From: Kiritimatiellia bacterium | GTDB lineage: Bacteria > Verrucomicrobiota > Kiritimatiellia > UBA8416 | Direction: 5' to 3' | Length of the DNA: 9,073 bases | Assembly (NCBI GenBank): GCA_007126175.1 | Contig: SLBU01000187.1 | Span: 1-9,073, forward strand | Shown: positions 7,614 to 9,073 of the stretch, piece by piece | Position numbering within the stretch: position 1 is the first letter of the stretch | Layout: each line of letters starts with the position of its first letter | The notes under the pieces: generated by a model | Databases searched by the model: none | Seen by the model: the letters and a program-made list of their open reading frames with translations, nothing else | Told to the model about the DNA's origin: nothing | Made by a program: the position numbers and the translations under genes

Positions 7614-7643
7614 ACCACTGATTGCATAACACTATTATTATTG

Positions 7644-7671
7644 TTGACATTCTGCCGATATTGGCAAAAAT
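7644..7671 (+). promoter_or_regulatory. Candidate promoter with an internal palindrome, ATPase gene
   Basis: A perfect TTGACA lies at 7644-7649. Sixteen bases later comes AAAAAT (7666-7671), which matches 4 of 6 bases of the -10 consensus. The spacer holds TGCCGATATTGGCA (7653-7666), which is self-complementary except at one symmetric pair (G against T). This looks like an operator. Transcription from here would begin at about 7678-7680, on or next to the ATG, implying a leaderless or nearly leaderless mRNA. The -10 is weak, so the promoter remains a proposal. Confidence 0.35.
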
Positions 7672-7679
7672 CATACAGG

Positions 7680-8840
7680 ATGAATGAGAAAGCACGCTTT
7701 ATACGACAACCTGCTGGCAGCTTCTTTCTTTTCGGGCCACGGGGAACAGGAAAGTCAACCTGGCTTCAGCATCATTTCGCTGCCGGGCTCTGGATAAACC
7801 TACTTGATCCCGATGTGCACCGAAAGCTCTCCGCACAACCGGAACGACTCGTAGCACTGCTTGACGGGAATCCGGATCAGCGCACCATCATCATCGACGA
7901 AGTACAGAAAGTACCTGAGCTCTTGACGGTTGTGCACAAGTATATCGAATCACAAAAGGGGTACCGCTTTATCCTGACAGGCTCCAGCTCGCGAAAATTG
8001 AAGCGAAGCGGCGTAGATCTCCTGGCCGGGCGAGCCGCTGTTAGCTTCAGCCATCCGTTTATGGCGTGCGAACTAGGGAATGCCTTCTCGCTGGAGGATG
8101 CCTTGCAGCTTGGAACGATTCCTCTGATCCTTGCCGCTCAGCAGCCTCTGGAAACCTTGGCTGGCTACGTAATGCTGTATGTCCGCGAAGAAGTCATGGC
8201 GGAAGGTTTGGTGCGCGATATCGGAGGATTCTCAAGATTTCTGGAGGCGATCAGTTTTTCACATGCCAGCTTGCTGAATATCGCCGAGGTCTCCCGCGAA
8301 TGCGAGGTTAGCCGGAAAACCGTGGAAGGATACGTCTCTGTTCTGGAAGACATGCTGCTTGGTGCACGGCTACCCGTGTTTTCCCGGCGGGCCAAACGGG
8401 GCTTGATCAAGCAATCCAAGTTTTATTTTTCCGATTGTGGCGTATTTCGCTCGCTCCGACCACAAGGCCCCTTGGATAAGAGCGAGGAAATAGATGGCGG
8501 AGCACTGGAGGGATTGGTTTATCAACACCTCAAAGCTTGGGCGGATTATTCCAGCACGAAAAACACACTGTCCTTCTGGCGAACCCAGGCGGGAACCGAG
8601 GTTGATTTCGTGATATACGGTGCATCTGCATTCTGTGCCCTGGAGGTCAAGAATAGCGCAAAAGTCTTTCGGAAGGACTTAAAGGGGCTCAAGGCTTTTC
8701 GCGAAGATTATCCGGAAAGTCAGGTTGCGTTGCTTTACCGCGGCAAAGACCGACTGATGATCGACGGCATTTTGTGCCTACCATGTTCCACATTCTTGCA
8801 GGAACTTACACCGAATCAACCACCGCTCCCTTTGCCGTGA
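7680..8840 (+). CDS. AAA ATPase of the AAA_14/DUF4143 family
   Basis: The 386 residues match this family's usual length. The N-terminal P-loop domain has Walker A GPRGTGKST at 19-27, Walker B IIIDEVQ at 70-76 and the sensor-like FILTGSSS at 97-104. GRAA follows at 117-120. A helix-turn-helix-like stretch lies at about 199-226. The C-terminal DUF4143 part carries a PD-(D/E)XK nuclease-like pattern: E277, then D309 in TEVDF, then E322 and K324 in LEVKNS, all apparently intact. The role of the family is not well established; many members sit in accessory regions. I chose the ATG at 7680 because MNEKARF is a typical family start, whereas the upstream TTG codons at 7641 and 7644 overlap the putative promoter. 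There is no proper ribosome binding site. Codon use is more mixed than next door: in three 30-codon samples I counted 13, 20 and 19 codons ending in G or C, against 23 of 30 in the middle of the peptidase gene. This hints weakly at transfer. Confidence 0.92.
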   Translation: MNEKARFIRQPAGSFFLFGPRGTGKSTWLQHHFAAGLWINLLDPDVHRKLSAQPERLVALLDGNPDQRTIIIDEVQKVPELLTVVHKYIESQKGYRFILTGSSSRKLKRSGVDLLAGRAAVSFSHPFMACELGNAFSLEDALQLGTIPLILAAQQPLETLAGYVMLYVREEVMAEGLVRDIGGFSRFLEAISFSHASLLNIAEVSRECEVSRKTVEGYVSVLEDMLLGARLPVFSRRAKRGLIKQSKFYFSDCGVFRSLRPQGPLDKSEEIDGGALEGLVYQHLKAWADYSSTKNTLSFWRTQAGTEVDFVIYGASAFCALEVKNSAKVFRKDLKGLKAFREDYPESQVALLYRGKDRLMIDGILCLPCSTFLQELTPNQPPLPLP

Positions 8841-8932
8841 GATACTTGTCCCGCCGTCTTTTTCCTGGGTGGTGGCCCACCCCGCAAAGGGATAAATCGG
8901 AAATTCCTGATCATCTATGGCTCCCACCGCGC

Positions 8933-8951
8933 ATCACGCGTGATACGTGAT
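8933..8951. repeat. Palindromic ATCACG/CGTGAT element
   Basis: ATCACGCGTGAT at 8933-8944 is a perfect 12-bp palindrome, and CGTGAT recurs at 8946-8951, so two alternative hairpins are possible. It sits in the 140-bp gap between the ATPase gene and the rRNA operon terminator. That gap also contains a short GGGTGG/CCACCC hairpin (8867-8882) without T-tracts. I see no gene in the gap. The element could be a dispersed repeat or part of the transcription end for the ATPase gene. Confidence 0.4.
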
Positions 8952-8980
8952 TTGCTTACTCGCCCCCACGATAAGGGCAT

Positions 8981-9016
8981 AAAAAAAGCCCTGTCTTGCA
9001 GAAACAAGACAGGGCT
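8981..9016 (-). terminator. Intrinsic terminator of the rRNA operon
   Basis: On the - strand a perfect 12-bp stem (AGCCCTGTCTTG at 9016-9005 with its complement at 8998-8987) closes the 6-base loop TTTCTG. The stem is followed directly by a run of T (8987-8981). It begins 9 bp beyond the 5S rRNA 3' end, the normal position for an rRNA operon terminator. On the + strand no T-run follows, so it works in one direction only. Confidence 0.93.
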
Positions 9017-9025
9017 ACAAAAAAA

Positions 9026-9073
9026 TCCCGGCAACGTGCTACTCTCCCACAACCGAGTGCTGCAGTACCATCG
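9026..9073 (-). rRNA. rrf: 5S ribosomal RNA, 3' part
   Basis: The - strand read from the window edge matches the conserved 3' half of bacterial 5S rRNA. It has CGATGGTACTGC, then the GGGAGAGTAGCACGTTGCCGGG segment split as GGGAGAGTAG and GTTGCCGGG, which closes the terminal helix. About 48 of the usual 115-120 bases are present; the 5' part and the 23S and 16S genes would lie beyond the right edge. The exact 3' end (9026 or 9027) is estimated by comparison with E. coli 5S. Confidence 0.93.

Noticed and set aside
7641..7679. TTG start at 7641 for the ATPase
   Set aside because: It has no ribosome binding site and would place the coding region over the TTGACA and palindrome. The ATG at 7680 gives the normal family N-terminus.
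8867..8882. GGGTGG/CCACCC hairpin after the ATPase gene as a terminator
   Set aside because: The stem is only 6 bp with a 4-base loop, and neither strand has a T-run after it.
1..9073. CRISPR array, tRNA genes or insertion sequence
   Set aside because: I saw no regularly spaced repeats, no tRNA-like cloverleaf sequence and no transposase. The only RNA gene visible is the 5S fragment.

Overview
The window looks like bacterial chromosome with a housekeeping character. It is moderately GC-rich, and most genes favour codons ending in C. The cell has a lipoprotein sorting signal typical of a diderm, Gram-negative type envelope. Nothing here fixes the taxon. The small lipoprotein and the general style of the genes would fit the Planctomycetes-Verrucomicrobia-Kiritimatiellota group, but that is a weak impression rather than evidence.

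Layout, left to right. Bases 2-88 probably hold the last 28 codons of a + strand gene that enters from outside the window. Convergent to it is a full-length RecQ helicase on the - strand (138-2357). Upstream of recQ on the same strand, behind a strong hairpin, is an unrecognised lipoprotein (2579-3454). The 286-bp divergent intergenic region 3455-3740 carries an 11-bp direct repeat, a REP-like inverted repeat and a plausible promoter for the + strand. That promoter faces an M20 family metallopeptidase (3741-5105), followed 12 bp later by a RecD2-type helicase (5118-7343), so the two are probably co-transcribed. After recD2 come a doubtful - strand small ORF or gene remnant (7356-7595) and an AT-richer stretch. 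Next is a + strand AAA ATPase of the AAA_14/DUF4143 family (7680-8840). The right edge is the 3' end of a 5S rRNA on the - strand (9026-9073) with its terminator at 8981-9016, so an rRNA operon enters the window from the right.

How the parts fit. RecQ and RecD2 are both DNA helicases of replication and repair. They lie on opposite strands about 2.8 kb apart, and nothing in the sequence shows them to be one system. The M20 peptidase and recD2 share a transcript by spacing only. The ATPase is the most accessory-looking gene. It has more mixed codon use, a palindrome inside its putative promoter, almost no room for a 5' leader, and it sits between a gene remnant and an rRNA operon.

I did not find a convincing undescribed multi-gene system. 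The items most worth a second look are the promoter and palindrome of the ATPase gene, the REP-like element at 3612-3650, and the degraded-looking stretch 7344-7640.
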